The notes: generated from the sequence alone by a model not told the origin. A DNA stretch of 12,462 bases from Lachnospiraceae bacterium (GCA_014804495.1 JAAUZS010000069.1:8120-20581), one strand, 5' to 3'; numbered from the stretch's first letter, positions 1 through 6,166 are shown. Numbers and translations: made by a program.

Positions 1-246
1 GAGTTTTTGAAAACCTCAATCCGCGCCGGCAGTTTTCAGCCCTTTGACGGTATGATTTACTCGCAGAACGGAATCATTCAGTGTAAAGAAGGAAGCCGCC
101 TGGAACCCGAAGAGATCATCACCATGGACTGGCTGGCAGAGAATGTAATAGGACGAATTCCTGAATTTGAAGAACTAACGGAGGAAGCTCAGGCGCTGTT
201 ACAGCTTCAGGGCATTAAGATCGATGAAACCAACTCAGACAAATGA
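1..246 (+). CDS. BMP-family ABC transporter substrate-binding lipoprotein, C-terminal end (partial)
   Basis: The frame is open from the first base, so this is the C-terminal 81 codons of a longer gene and the true start lies outside the window. The piece FDGMIYSQNG followed by the MDWLAENVIGRIP stretch matches my memory of the C-terminus of the Bmp/PnrA/Med family. These are extracellular lipoproteins that bind nucleosides or related ligands for an ABC importer. The signal peptide and ligand-binding lobes are not visible. The last 23 bases overlap the next gene, so the two are probably co-transcribed and translationally coupled. The family call is from recognition only; the ligand cannot be inferred from this fragment. 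Confidence 0.7.
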   Translation, partial: EFLKTSIRAGSFQPFDGMIYSQNGIIQCKEGSRLEPEEIITMDWLAENVIGRIPEFEELTEEAQALLQLQGIKIDETNSDK

Positions 247-862
247 CACCGTAAAGATTCTGATATTAGCCGATCATGAATCCAAGCTGCTCTATGATTA
301 TTATGACCCGGAGCGGCTTAAAGGTGTTGACCTCATAATTTCATGCGGCGACCTAAGAGCGGATTATCTGACATTTTTTGTCACGCTCTGCAATGTCCCG
401 CTTCTATATGTTAAAGGAAACCATGATAAAAAATATGATGTCAAGCCTCCGGAAGGATGCATCTGTATCGAAGATACTATCTATGTTTATAAAGGAATAC
501 GCATCATGGGCCTGGGCGGCTCCATGGAGTATATTCCCAAATCCACAAATCAGTATTCTGAGCAGAAAATGAGACAGCGTGTAAAGAAAATGAAGCTCAA
601 ACTATGGTGGCATAAAGGTTTCGATATTCTGGTGGCGCACTCTCCCGCATACCACGTCAACGACATGGAAGACCTTCCCCATCGGGGATTTGAAGTTTTC
701 AGAACACTGATGGAAAAATACGAACCAAAGTTTTTCTTTCATGGACATGTACATTCCAATTACGGCCGGAATTTCAAAAGAAAAGACAAGTTCGGAAAAA
801 CCACTATTATAAATGCTTATGAATACGCCATTGTAGAATACCCTGCCGATGCGGAGGATTGA
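224..862 (+). CDS. Calcineurin-like metallophosphoesterase
   Basis: A 212-residue protein with the metallophosphoesterase motifs in order: D17-H-E19 in place of the usual DxH, GD at 42-43, GNHD at 65-68, HSP at 139-141 and GHVH at 174-177. These residues would hold a dinuclear metal centre that hydrolyses phosphoesters; the substrate is unknown. There is no signal peptide or membrane segment, so it should be cytosolic. The ATG at 224 lies inside the end of the upstream transporter gene with only a weak ribosome site, so translation probably depends on coupling. No other start keeps the first motif. The DxE variant of motif I seems common in clostridial homologues, so activity is likely kept. 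Family assignment is firm; the role is not. Confidence 0.85.
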   Translation: MKPTQTNDTVKILILADHESKLLYDYYDPERLKGVDLIISCGDLRADYLTFFVTLCNVPLLYVKGNHDKKYDVKPPEGCICIEDTIYVYKGIRIMGLGGSMEYIPKSTNQYSEQKMRQRVKKMKLKLWWHKGFDILVAHSPAYHVNDMEDLPHRGFEVFRTLMEKYEPKFFFHGHVHSNYGRNFKRKDKFGKTTIINAYEYAIVEYPADAED

Positions 863-937
863 CGCGGCAGCGATACCGGTCGAAACAGATATTGAGCGGT
901 AGTTAATTTTTTGTAGTGATACTTAACTTATGTTCAC

Positions 938-966
938 TTGTAAATGCTAAATAGCCTTGCTATGAT
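938..966 (+). promoter_or_regulatory. Sigma-A type promoter for the XRE regulator gene
   Basis: TTGTAA at 938-943 and TATGAT at 961-966 are separated by 17 bp. Transcription would start near 973, just upstream of the palindrome at 986-999, leaving a leader of about 65 nt. Confidence 0.55.
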
Positions 967-985
967 TGATAATATAACAGAGGCC

Positions 986-1019
986 GATGTTATAACATCA
1001 TTGCCACATAAGCGGCAAT
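986..1019. promoter_or_regulatory. Candidate operator: perfect 14-bp palindrome plus a second inverted repeat
   Basis: GATGTTATAACATC at 986-999 is a perfect palindrome. It is followed directly by ATTGCC (1000-1005) and its inverse GGCAAT (1014-1019) around an 8-nt loop. Both lie between the predicted transcription start and the ribosome site of the XRE gene, where an autorepressor would bind. Binding is inferred from position and symmetry. Confidence 0.45.
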
Positions 1020-1038
1020 ATCATAGGAGGTATACATT

Positions 1039-2070
1039 ATGCAGATAGGTGAAATCATTAGAAAATATAGAAAAGAACGCAACATGACACAGGAAGAAAT
1101 GGCAAACCGCCTTGGTGTAACGGCTCCGGCTGTTAATAAGTGGGAAAACGGAAATTCAATGCCGGATATAATGATGTTAGCGCCGATAGCCAGGCTCTTA
1201 GAAATCAGTCTTGATACACTTCTGTCTTTTCAGGATGAACTTACTCCGGAAGAAATTACTCATTTTATTTATGAAACGACTGAACAACTAAAGAACAGAC
1301 CTTATGATGAAGCATTCCAACGGTCAAAAAAGATAATAGAACAATATCCAAACTGTAAGGATTTAATATGGCAAATCGCAGTCTTACTCGATGCCAAACG
1401 TTTAACAGAGGAAGTTCCCAATTCCGAAAGTTATGATGACTATATCGTGAATTGTTATACACGCGCTCTGGAAAGCGAAAATGAGATTATAAGAAATCAC
1501 GCCGCCGACTCTCTGTTTGGATTTTACTCAAGAAAAGAGCAGTATGATAAGGCGGAAGAATACCTGTCTTATTTTTCTTTGCAGAATCCGGAACGAAAAT
1601 TTAAGCAGGCACAGATTTACAGCAATACCGGACGTATAGATGAAGCATATAAGGCATTTGAAGAATTATTGTTTTCATACTACACAATGGTAAGCGCCGC
1701 ACTTCATAACATCTATATGCTTGCAATGCAGGAAAATAAGCTCTCAAAAGCTCATATGCTTATTGATAAACAGCAGAAATTAGCAAAAGTTTTTGATATG
1801 GGCGGCTACCACGAGCTTACATGTAGATTAGAGTTTGAAACCGCTGCGAAAGATGCAGATGCAGCCATTAAAACAATGGAAGAAATCCTGGCAAGCATTG
1901 ATAAAATTACCGATTTCAGGAAATCACCCTTATATGAGCATATGGATTATAGAGCGCCCAGCGAAGAATTTACGGCAGATTTAAAAGAAAAGATATTGAC
2001 GTGTTTTCGTGATGAAGAGACTTACGGCTTTCTCAAGGATGACGAGAGGTATTGGGAATTGATTAAATAA
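1039..2070 (+). CDS. XRE-family transcriptional regulator with helical/TPR-like C-terminus
   Basis: A 343-residue protein. Residues 4-60 form an XRE/Cro-CI type helix-turn-helix (MTQEEMANRLGVT, then AVNKWENG, then a PD.. and LLEISLDTLL ending) that would bind DNA. Residues 70-343 are almost entirely helical with regularly spaced alanine, tyrosine and leucine (for example AEEYLSYF and AYKAFEELL), resembling TPR-like sensor domains of many Bacillota regulators. The ATG at 1039 has an AGGAGG 8 nt upstream, so the start is secure. It is a single-gene unit with its own promoter and operator-like palindrome, ending at a hairpin shared with the convergent anti-sigma gene. Autoregulation is likely; the signal and target genes are unknown. 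Confidence 0.85.
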   Translation: MQIGEIIRKYRKERNMTQEEMANRLGVTAPAVNKWENGNSMPDIMMLAPIARLLEISLDTLLSFQDELTPEEITHFIYETTEQLKNRPYDEAFQRSKKIIEQYPNCKDLIWQIAVLLDAKRLTEEVPNSESYDDYIVNCYTRALESENEIIRNHAADSLFGFYSRKEQYDKAEEYLSYFSLQNPERKFKQAQIYSNTGRIDEAYKAFEELLFSYYTMVSAALHNIYMLAMQENKLSKAHMLIDKQQKLAKVFDMGGYHELTCRLEFETAAKDADAAIKTMEEILASIDKITDFRKSPLYEHMDYRAPSEEFTADLKEKILTCFRDEETYGFLKDDERYWELIK

Positions 2071-2077
2071 CAGTCAA

Positions 2078-2104
2078 ACAGGACTTGAAAAGCTCAAGTC
2101 CTGT
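2078..2104. terminator. Perfect 11-bp hairpin between convergent genes; likely bidirectional terminator
   Basis: ACAGGACTTGA at 2078-2088 and its exact reverse complement at 2094-2104 enclose a 5-nt loop. It sits 7 nt after the XRE stop codon and 23 nt past the anti-sigma stop codon on the other strand, so it can end both transcripts. The U-tracts are poor on both sides (CTCTCTATATT on +, TTTGACTGTTATTT on -). Both arms match the T-arm of the tRNA-Leu gene at 4172-4252, and on the minus strand the hairpin and its preceding TAGAG resemble the tRNA-Leu trailer repeats. Confidence 0.65.
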
Positions 2105-2127
2105 CTCTCTATATTAATTAGTAAACA

Positions 2128-3363
2128 TCATTCCATAATCCGTCTAATCTCTAAAATATCATCAAAATCAACTTCAGAAATACAGATTCCAATTTCAGGC
2201 ATTGCATGAACAATCATTCCATCTCCAATATAGATTGCCACATGAGGAGGCGTCTCATAAAAGATTAAATCTCCGGGTTTGGCGTTTTCTATAGCTTCTA
2301 TTTTTGTCCCCAGCGCACGTTGTCCGCCCGAATTGTGTGGAAGGCTAATTTCAAAATGCTCATATACACTCATTGTAAAACCGGAGCTGTCTGTACCTTC
2401 CGTCAGACTGTCAGCACCCCATACATATGGATTTCCAACAAACTGCAAAGCATACTCTGCAACTTCTGCCCCCTTTTTATTATCTTCTGTAATCTCTACT
2501 TCAAAAGCTCCCTCCAATTCTACATTCAGTTTTTCTACTAAAATATCAGGCTCCACCCCCAAGCTTGCAATGTATTCTGCGGCCTTTTCAGGGTTTGCTT
2601 TTGAAATATCCACCGGCAGGTCAAATAAAGCATTCAACCCTTCATATTCCTCATTTCTGCTGATTTTTCCTGTCAGTTTATCGTAGCAATAAGCTTCTGT
2701 ATTATAGAACATTCCTTCTGAAACGCAAAGATACAAGTCATGGTCTGCAAATATCTCTACATTATCACATTCCAGTAGTCTATACAAAATTCCATCTTGA
2801 ACCATGTCTGTATAATTGCCGGACATGCTGGCTATATTATAAAAAGCCGGATTATATCCACCAATTAGTGGCGAAGCAAAAAATTCCAATTTTCCATAGT
2901 CATCTTCTGAAGTATCCGGTATTGACACACCATTTGTATTTTCAATGGCAACAACCGCATATGTTCTGTCTTCAACTATAGATTCATTTTTATAACGCGG
3001 ATATTCTGACAACATCTCTCCGGAAACAATACTCAACAATGTGACGCTATAATCTCCATAGCTCTGAGTTTCATTAATGGTTAATGCCTGTTCACTTAAG
3101 AAAACCTCTGACAATTTAATATCCTGTATATTCTCAGCTACATCAGAAGATGACAAATGCTTCCACGCTGCATATACTGTCGCAGAACTCATGCATAACA
3201 ATAATGCAGTAATAATTATTGCTACTGATACTCTTCTTTTCTCTCTTTCCACCATCACGCTTTTCTCTCCTACCCTATTTAATATTTTCTGATTCAGGCA
3301 ATATTCCGCTTCATCACTCGGAGCAAGGGCATGTCTTAATGCATCATCAAACTTTTTATCCAT
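2128..3363 (-). CDS. Membrane anti-sigma-like protein fused to an NlpC/P60 domain lacking the catalytic cysteine
   Basis: A 411-residue protein. Residues 1-44 are cytosolic and charged, as in anti-sigma domains, followed by one membrane segment at about 45-66. Residues 67-295 are an extracytoplasmic region I do not recognise. Residues 298-400 are an NlpC/P60 fold (AEYALQFVGNPYVWG, then PGDLIFY, HVAIYIG and IVHA), a family that normally cuts peptidoglycan stem peptides. The family's DCSGF motif reads D325-S326-S327-G-F, so the catalytic cysteine is serine (codon AGC, bases 2386-2388). H374 and H386 remain with the usual 12-residue spacing. The gene overlaps the ECF sigma gene by 8 bp, which supports an anti-sigma role. 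My inference is a wall-sensing pseudoenzyme that releases the sigma factor; a weak serine hydrolase is not excluded. Confidence 0.75.
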   Translation of the reverse strand: MDKKFDDALRHALAPSDEAEYCLNQKILNRVGEKSVMVEREKRRVSVAIIITALLLCMSSATVYAAWKHLSSSDVAENIQDIKLSEVFLSEQALTINETQSYGDYSVTLLSIVSGEMLSEYPRYKNESIVEDRTYAVVAIENTNGVSIPDTSEDDYGKLEFFASPLIGGYNPAFYNIASMSGNYTDMVQDGILYRLLECDNVEIFADHDLYLCVSEGMFYNTEAYCYDKLTGKISRNEEYEGLNALFDLPVDISKANPEKAAEYIASLGVEPDILVEKLNVELEGAFEVEITEDNKKGAEVAEYALQFVGNPYVWGADSLTEGTDSSGFTMSVYEHFEISLPHNSGGQRALGTKIEAIENAKPGDLIFYETPPHVAIYIGDGMIVHAMPEIGICISEVDFDDILEIRRIME

Positions 3364-3883
3364 TTAAAACATCCTCCAATTCCTTTTTTAAAATTTTTCG
3401 AGCTCGATGTAATCTGCTAAGTACGGTTCCTATGGGTATTTTCATCATCTCAGCAATCTGCGCTACCTGCAAGTCTTCCATATAGAAAAGAAGTACCACA
3501 ATCTTTAATTTTTCCGGCAGCCCATTTACTGCCATTCGTATAGACTCATCTTTCTCTTTATTGGTAATTCTTTCTTCCAAAGACAGTTCCGCAGATTCAC
3601 TCATATCTATATATCTCTCATCTGCCATAAACTGCGCATCTGCAATTCTTTTCCTCCATGCAAATTTTCTCTTTTTGTTCTTCCATATGCGCAGCGCAAT
3701 TGAAAGCAAATAACTTTTTGGATTATTACTATATTCTATCTTCTCTATTAATTCTACCGCTGTCAGAAAAGTGTCCTGATATAAGTCATCAGCTTCCAGC
3801 GTATTGTTTGTAAGATACTTGCAAAATGAGTAGATATCCTTACCATATTCACCTATACACGTTTCAAGCTCTTGCTTTGTCAT
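3356..3883 (-). CDS. ECF-type RNA polymerase sigma-70 family sigma factor
   Basis: A 175-residue protein of the usual ECF length. Region 2 covers about residues 10-75 (EADDLYQDTFL, then NPKSYLLSIALRIWKNKKRK, for -10 recognition and melting). Region 4 covers about 112-170 (LPEKLKIVVLLFYMEDLQVAQIA, then a helix-turn-helix with GTVLSRLHRARK, for -35 binding). It would direct RNA polymerase to a small regulon that probably includes its own operon. The ATG at 3883 has AAAGGGAGA 7 nt upstream. The stop codon overlaps the start of the anti-sigma-like gene (ATGGATAA shared), the usual arrangement for 1:1 synthesis. A C-terminal sensor domain is absent. The signal is unknown, but the partner's cell-wall-type domain suggests envelope state. 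Confidence 0.9.
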   Translation of the reverse strand: MTKQELETCIGEYGKDIYSFCKYLTNNTLEADDLYQDTFLTAVELIEKIEYSNNPKSYLLSIALRIWKNKKRKFAWRKRIADAQFMADERYIDMSESAELSLEERITNKEKDESIRMAVNGLPEKLKIVVLLFYMEDLQVAQIAEMMKIPIGTVLSRLHRARKILKKELEDVLNG

Positions 3884-3898
3884 TTAGTTTTCTCCCTT

Positions 3899-3910
3899 TA
3901 AGACGTCTTA
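3899..3910. promoter_or_regulatory. 12-bp perfect palindrome overlapping the ribosome-site edge of the sigma factor gene
   Basis: TAAGACGTCTTA is perfectly symmetrical. It lies in the 5' leader of the sigma gene and touches its Shine-Dalgarno sequence (3891-3899 on the complement). It could be an operator or only a chance palindrome. Confidence 0.25.
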
Positions 3911-3989
3911 TCAAGATGGCAGCTATTTTGCCCTTCACTTATATATTGTAATAACTATCAAGTTTATTCAAATCTAATTAGATTTTCAC

Positions 3990-4041
3990 AAAAAATAGGG
4001 ACGCAAATCTTGATACTCATTGTATCAAAATCTCCGTCCCT
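3990..4041 (-). terminator. Intrinsic terminator of the tRNA-Leu transcription unit
   Basis: On the minus strand a two-part stem is formed by AGGGACG (4041-4035 with 4003-3997) and TTGATAC (4028-4022 with 4016-4010), separated by an internal loop. It is followed on the minus strand by TATTTTTTG. It lies downstream of both trailer repeats, so a transcript from the tRNA-Leu promoter should contain tRNA, repeat, repeat, terminator. Confidence 0.75.
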
Positions 4042-4047
4042 GAGTGC

Positions 4048-4171
4048 TGCGGATAACAGGACGTTGCACAAGGTTCAAGTCCTGTCTTCCACTCTTTTCA
4101 ATTTTCTAATGCGGATAACAGGACATTGCACAAGGTTCAAGTCCTGTCCTCTACGCTTTTCAATATTCTAC
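4048..4171 (-). repeat. Two tandem 62-bp tRNA-Leu trailer repeats (tRNA 3' end + linker + inverted T-arm)
   Basis: Units are 4048-4109 and 4110-4171 and differ at about six positions. Each begins, on the plus strand, with TGCGGATAACAGGAC, identical to the last 15 nt of the adjacent tRNA-Leu (4172-4186) up to the discriminator base. Each then carries GGTTCAAGTCCTGT in the opposite orientation, the reverse complement of that tRNA's T-arm, and a 24-nt T-rich linker. A hairpin ACAGGAC/GTCCTGT plus TTG/CAA can form in each (4056-4085 and 4118-4147). Both units lie between the tRNA and its terminator, so they should be transcribed in the pre-tRNA trailer. Confidence 0.9.
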
Positions 4172-4252
4172 TGCGGATAACAGGACTTGAACCTGCACGT
4201 CATGGACACCAGAACCTAAATCTGGCGCGTCTGCCAATTCCGCCATATCCGC
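4172..4252 (-). tRNA. tRNA-Leu (anticodon TAG)
   Basis: This 81-nt class II tRNA has acceptor GCGGATA pairing with TATCCGC, discriminator A, and a long variable arm. The anticodon loop TTTAGGT gives TAG, which reads CUN leucine codons. CCA is not encoded. It has its own promoter at 4314-4342 and is followed by two trailer repeats built from its own 3' end. Confidence 0.97.
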
Positions 4253-4313
4253 TTATTTTACGGACTTTGTCTTCTTTTTTATCATCATGAACTAAAGAGC
4301 AAGCCCGCTATGT

Positions 4314-4342
4314 ATCATATCACTAAGAACTTTTTATGTCAA
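4314..4342 (-). promoter_or_regulatory. tRNA-Leu promoter, -35 box inside the last codons of the MATE gene
   Basis: On the minus strand TTGACA (4342-4337) and TATGAT (4319-4314) are 17 bp apart. The -35 hexamer is the last two sense codons (Leu-Thr) of the MATE gene and the spacer begins with its stop codon. The transcript would start near 4307, about 55 nt before the tRNA. Confidence 0.75.
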
Positions 4343-5695
4343 TCCAATACGACTGATGATTTTCCGGTTCACTATGAACAGGAAAACTATCGTCACACAA
4401 AGCGACATCAGTTCCGCTATCGGGAAAGCCCACCATACATAATTCAGATTTCCTGTTAAGGACAACAGATAAGCCGCCGGCAACAGCACTACCAACTGTC
4501 TTGCTATCGATACAATCATACTGTATATTGCGCAGCCCAATGCCTGAAATACCGTACCGCAAATAATACAGAAGCCTGCAAGCAAATAACTGACGCTTAT
4601 GATTCGAAGCGCCGGAACGCCGATTTCTATCATTGTTTCAGAAGCTTCAAACAACTCAAGCAACGTAGCGGGAATCAGCTGGAACACCGCCAGACCAATC
4701 AGCATGGCAGCTACTGCATACATAATTCCAAGCTTCATTGCCTGCATAAAACGCTCTCTCTTACCGGCACCGTAATTATATGACAAAATCGGCACCAAGC
4801 CGTTATTCATTCCGAAAATAGGCATGAATACGAAACTCTGCAGCTTGTAATATACACCAAACACCGCCGTAGCAGTCGAGGTAAAGGATATCAGAATACG
4901 ATTCATTCCGTAAGTCATCACTGAACCGATTGCCTGCATTATCATGGAGGGGATTCCTATCATATATATCTGTTTGATAATAGCACCGTCTATTTTCATG
5001 CCGCTGCGGCTTATTTTTACCTCTTCATTTTTAGTAAAATTAAAATAGAATGCCAAGATTCCTGCTACAATCTGACCGATCACTGTTGCAACTGCCGCGC
5101 CTCTTACGCCCATCTGGGGCATGCCTGCAAGTCCGAATATAAGAACCGGGTCTAAAATGATATTGATAATAGCCCCTGCGCCCTGTGTAATCATTGTATA
5201 AAATGTCTTTCCGGTTGCCTGCAATATTTTCTCAAAAGTGAACTGCGCGAAGATTCCGAATGAACAGCAGCAGACTACCGACAGATAATCAATTCCATAC
5301 TGTACGATTTCCATGTCATCCGTCTGACTTCTGTAAAAAGGAGCTGTCGCAAAAAGACCGACTACCAAAAAAATCAAGTAACCGAAAATCATCAAAATTA
5401 TACCGTTGCAGGCGCTTTTATTTACTTTTTCATAATCCTTTTCACCAAGCGAACGCGATAGAACCGCATTAATACCAACACAGGTTCCGCCTGCTACTGC
5501 TATCATCAGCGTCTGGATTGGGAATGCCAGAGATACTGCCGTCAGTGCATTCTCATTTATTTTTGCAACAAAAATACTGTCTACAACATTGTAAAGAGCC
5601 TGTACCAGCATAGAAATCACCATAGGAAGCGACATTGTAACCAATAGCTGGTTGACCGGCATCACACCCATTTTATTTTCTTTTGTCTGTTCCAT
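4334..5695 (-). CDS. MATE-family multidrug efflux transporter
   Basis: About 453 residues, the usual MATE length, with roughly twelve hydrophobic segments in two homologous halves. Conserved stretches include MPVNQLLVTMSLP, the ALYNVVDSIFVA helix and LQATGKTFYTM in the first half, and GMNNGLVPILSYNYGAG in the second. It would sit in the cytoplasmic membrane and export drugs or cationic metabolites in exchange for Na+ or H+. I chose the ATG at 5695 (MEQTKENKMGVMPV) over the in-frame ATG at 5707. The AAAGG ribosome site is only 3 nt from 5707, and the hairpin GATAAT/ATTATC (5711-5696) hides 5707 while bringing the ribosome site close to 5695. The leader of roughly 170 nt looks like an attenuator. 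The substrate is unknown. Confidence 0.9.
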   Translation of the reverse strand: MEQTKENKMGVMPVNQLLVTMSLPMVISMLVQALYNVVDSIFVAKINENALTAVSLAFPIQTLMIAVAGGTCVGINAVLSRSLGEKDYEKVNKSACNGIILMIFGYLIFLVVGLFATAPFYRSQTDDMEIVQYGIDYLSVVCCCSFGIFAQFTFEKILQATGKTFYTMITQGAGAIINIILDPVLIFGLAGMPQMGVRGAAVATVIGQIVAGILAFYFNFTKNEEVKISRSGMKIDGAIIKQIYMIGIPSMIMQAIGSVMTYGMNRILISFTSTATAVFGVYYKLQSFVFMPIFGMNNGLVPILSYNYGAGKRERFMQAMKLGIMYAVAAMLIGLAVFQLIPATLLELFEASETMIEIGVPALRIISVSYLLAGFCIICGTVFQALGCAIYSMIVSIARQLVVLLPAAYLLSLTGNLNYVWWAFPIAELMSLCVTIVFLFIVNRKIISRIGLT

Positions 5696-5732
5696 GATAA
5701 TACCCATTATCCTTTCTCAACCTGCGAATTTG

Positions 5733-5814
5733 CATGTGTGCTTTGCACACATTTCTCAAGCACAAAATATTGCGTAACGCATGCAAACATGTGTGAAAAA
5801 TTTATTTTTCACAC
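5733..5814 (-). promoter_or_regulatory. MATE leader: mutually exclusive hairpins (attenuator candidate)
   Basis: On the minus strand four segments can pair in competing ways. R1 GTGTGAAAAA (5814-5805) pairs with R2 TTTTTCACAC (5800-5791), 10 bp with a 4-nt loop. R3 ATGTGTGC (5752-5745) pairs with R4 GCACACAT (5741-5734), 8 bp with a 3-nt loop. R2 and R4 both contain CACACATG, so R3 can pair with R2 instead of R4. A small reading frame runs through R1 and R2 and stops 3 nt before R3. This 1:2, 2:3, 3:4 logic is that of leader-peptide attenuators of the ermC type. The mechanism is inferred. Confidence 0.6.
5756..5812 (-). CDS. Putative 18-residue leader peptide upstream of the MATE gene
   Basis: A GTG at 5812 is preceded by GGAGG (5822-5818) at 5 nt, ideal spacing and better than the ribosome site of the MATE gene itself. 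It reads (M)KNKFFTHVCMRYAIFCA and stops at 5758-5756. An in-frame ATG at 5824 would add MEVS, but its ribosome site would lie inside the coding part. Codons 1-8 cover the R1:R2 hairpin, so a stalled ribosome would open it. The peptide has no recognised domain; its likely job is to sense ribosome stalling. The strength of the ribosome site and the position among the hairpins are the evidence. Confidence 0.5.
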   Translation of the reverse strand: MKNKFFTHVCMRYAIFCA

Positions 5815-5828
5815 TGACCTCCATAAGA

Positions 5829-5856
5829 CAAAAAATGTCAGGCTTACACAGCCTGA
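5829..5856 (-). terminator. Intrinsic terminator-like hairpin in the MATE leader
   Basis: On the minus strand TCAGGCT (5856-5850) and AGCCTGA (5844-5838) enclose a 5-nt loop and are followed by CATTTTTTG with six U. It lies only about 15-35 nt after the predicted transcription start and before the leader peptide, so it would stop transcription unless bypassed. Confidence 0.6.
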
Positions 5857-5876
5857 ACAAAAGTAGAGCTATAATA

Positions 5877-5905
5877 ATTCTACTATTGACCAATAATCTT
5901 GTCAA
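5877..5905 (-). promoter_or_regulatory. Sigma-A type promoter for the MATE transcript
   Basis: On the minus strand TTGACA (5905-5900) and TAGAAT (5882-5877) have a 17-bp spacer. Transcription would begin near 5870, giving a leader of about 175 nt. Confidence 0.7.
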
Positions 5906-6065
5906 TCTTATTTAGCATAAATTTCTCAGAGCAACTTTATGAGCAGCTTTGTGTACACGCTTAGACAGATAGTATTTTCTGCAATACATGTGCTTTGTTA
6001 TTGCTTACGCCTGCTATATAGTTACATCGATTTTGAGTCAACTTTTATGTATATTTTCAAAAATA
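5906..6065. other. Intergenic stretch, nothing recognised
   Basis: This AT-rich stretch separates the divergent MATE promoter (minus) and the small-gene promoter at 6066 (plus). I see no reading frame with a ribosome site, no RNA gene and no strong hairpin in it. Confidence 0.5.
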
Positions 6066-6094
6066 TTGATTTATAAGAAACCATATGCTATAGT
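6066..6094 (+). promoter_or_regulatory. Promoter for the small gene pair
   Basis: TTGATT at 6066-6071 and TATAGT at 6089-6094 are 17 bp apart. Transcription would start near 6101, about 66 nt before the first small gene. Confidence 0.5.
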
Positions 6095-6166
6095 GAATAA
6101 AATACTATGATGAATATGCAAGATTCTTTGTGTAATGGATATCAGCAGTCGTGGGGATATATATAA

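Noticed and set aside
2279..2686. Plus-strand open frame of 135 codons
   Set aside because: It is antisense to the NlpC/P60 fusion gene, without a ribosome site or recognisable domain.
4048..4171. Regularly spaced repeats that might suggest a CRISPR array
   Set aside because: There are only two copies, the linkers are similar to each other instead of unique, and the repeat is plainly derived from the adjacent tRNA gene. The same applies to 6652-6770.
4253..4313. Possible terminator for the MATE gene (GAGCAAGCCCGCT)
   Set aside because: The arms do not pair well enough and the nearby T-run belongs to the tRNA leader; the MATE transcript end remains undefined.
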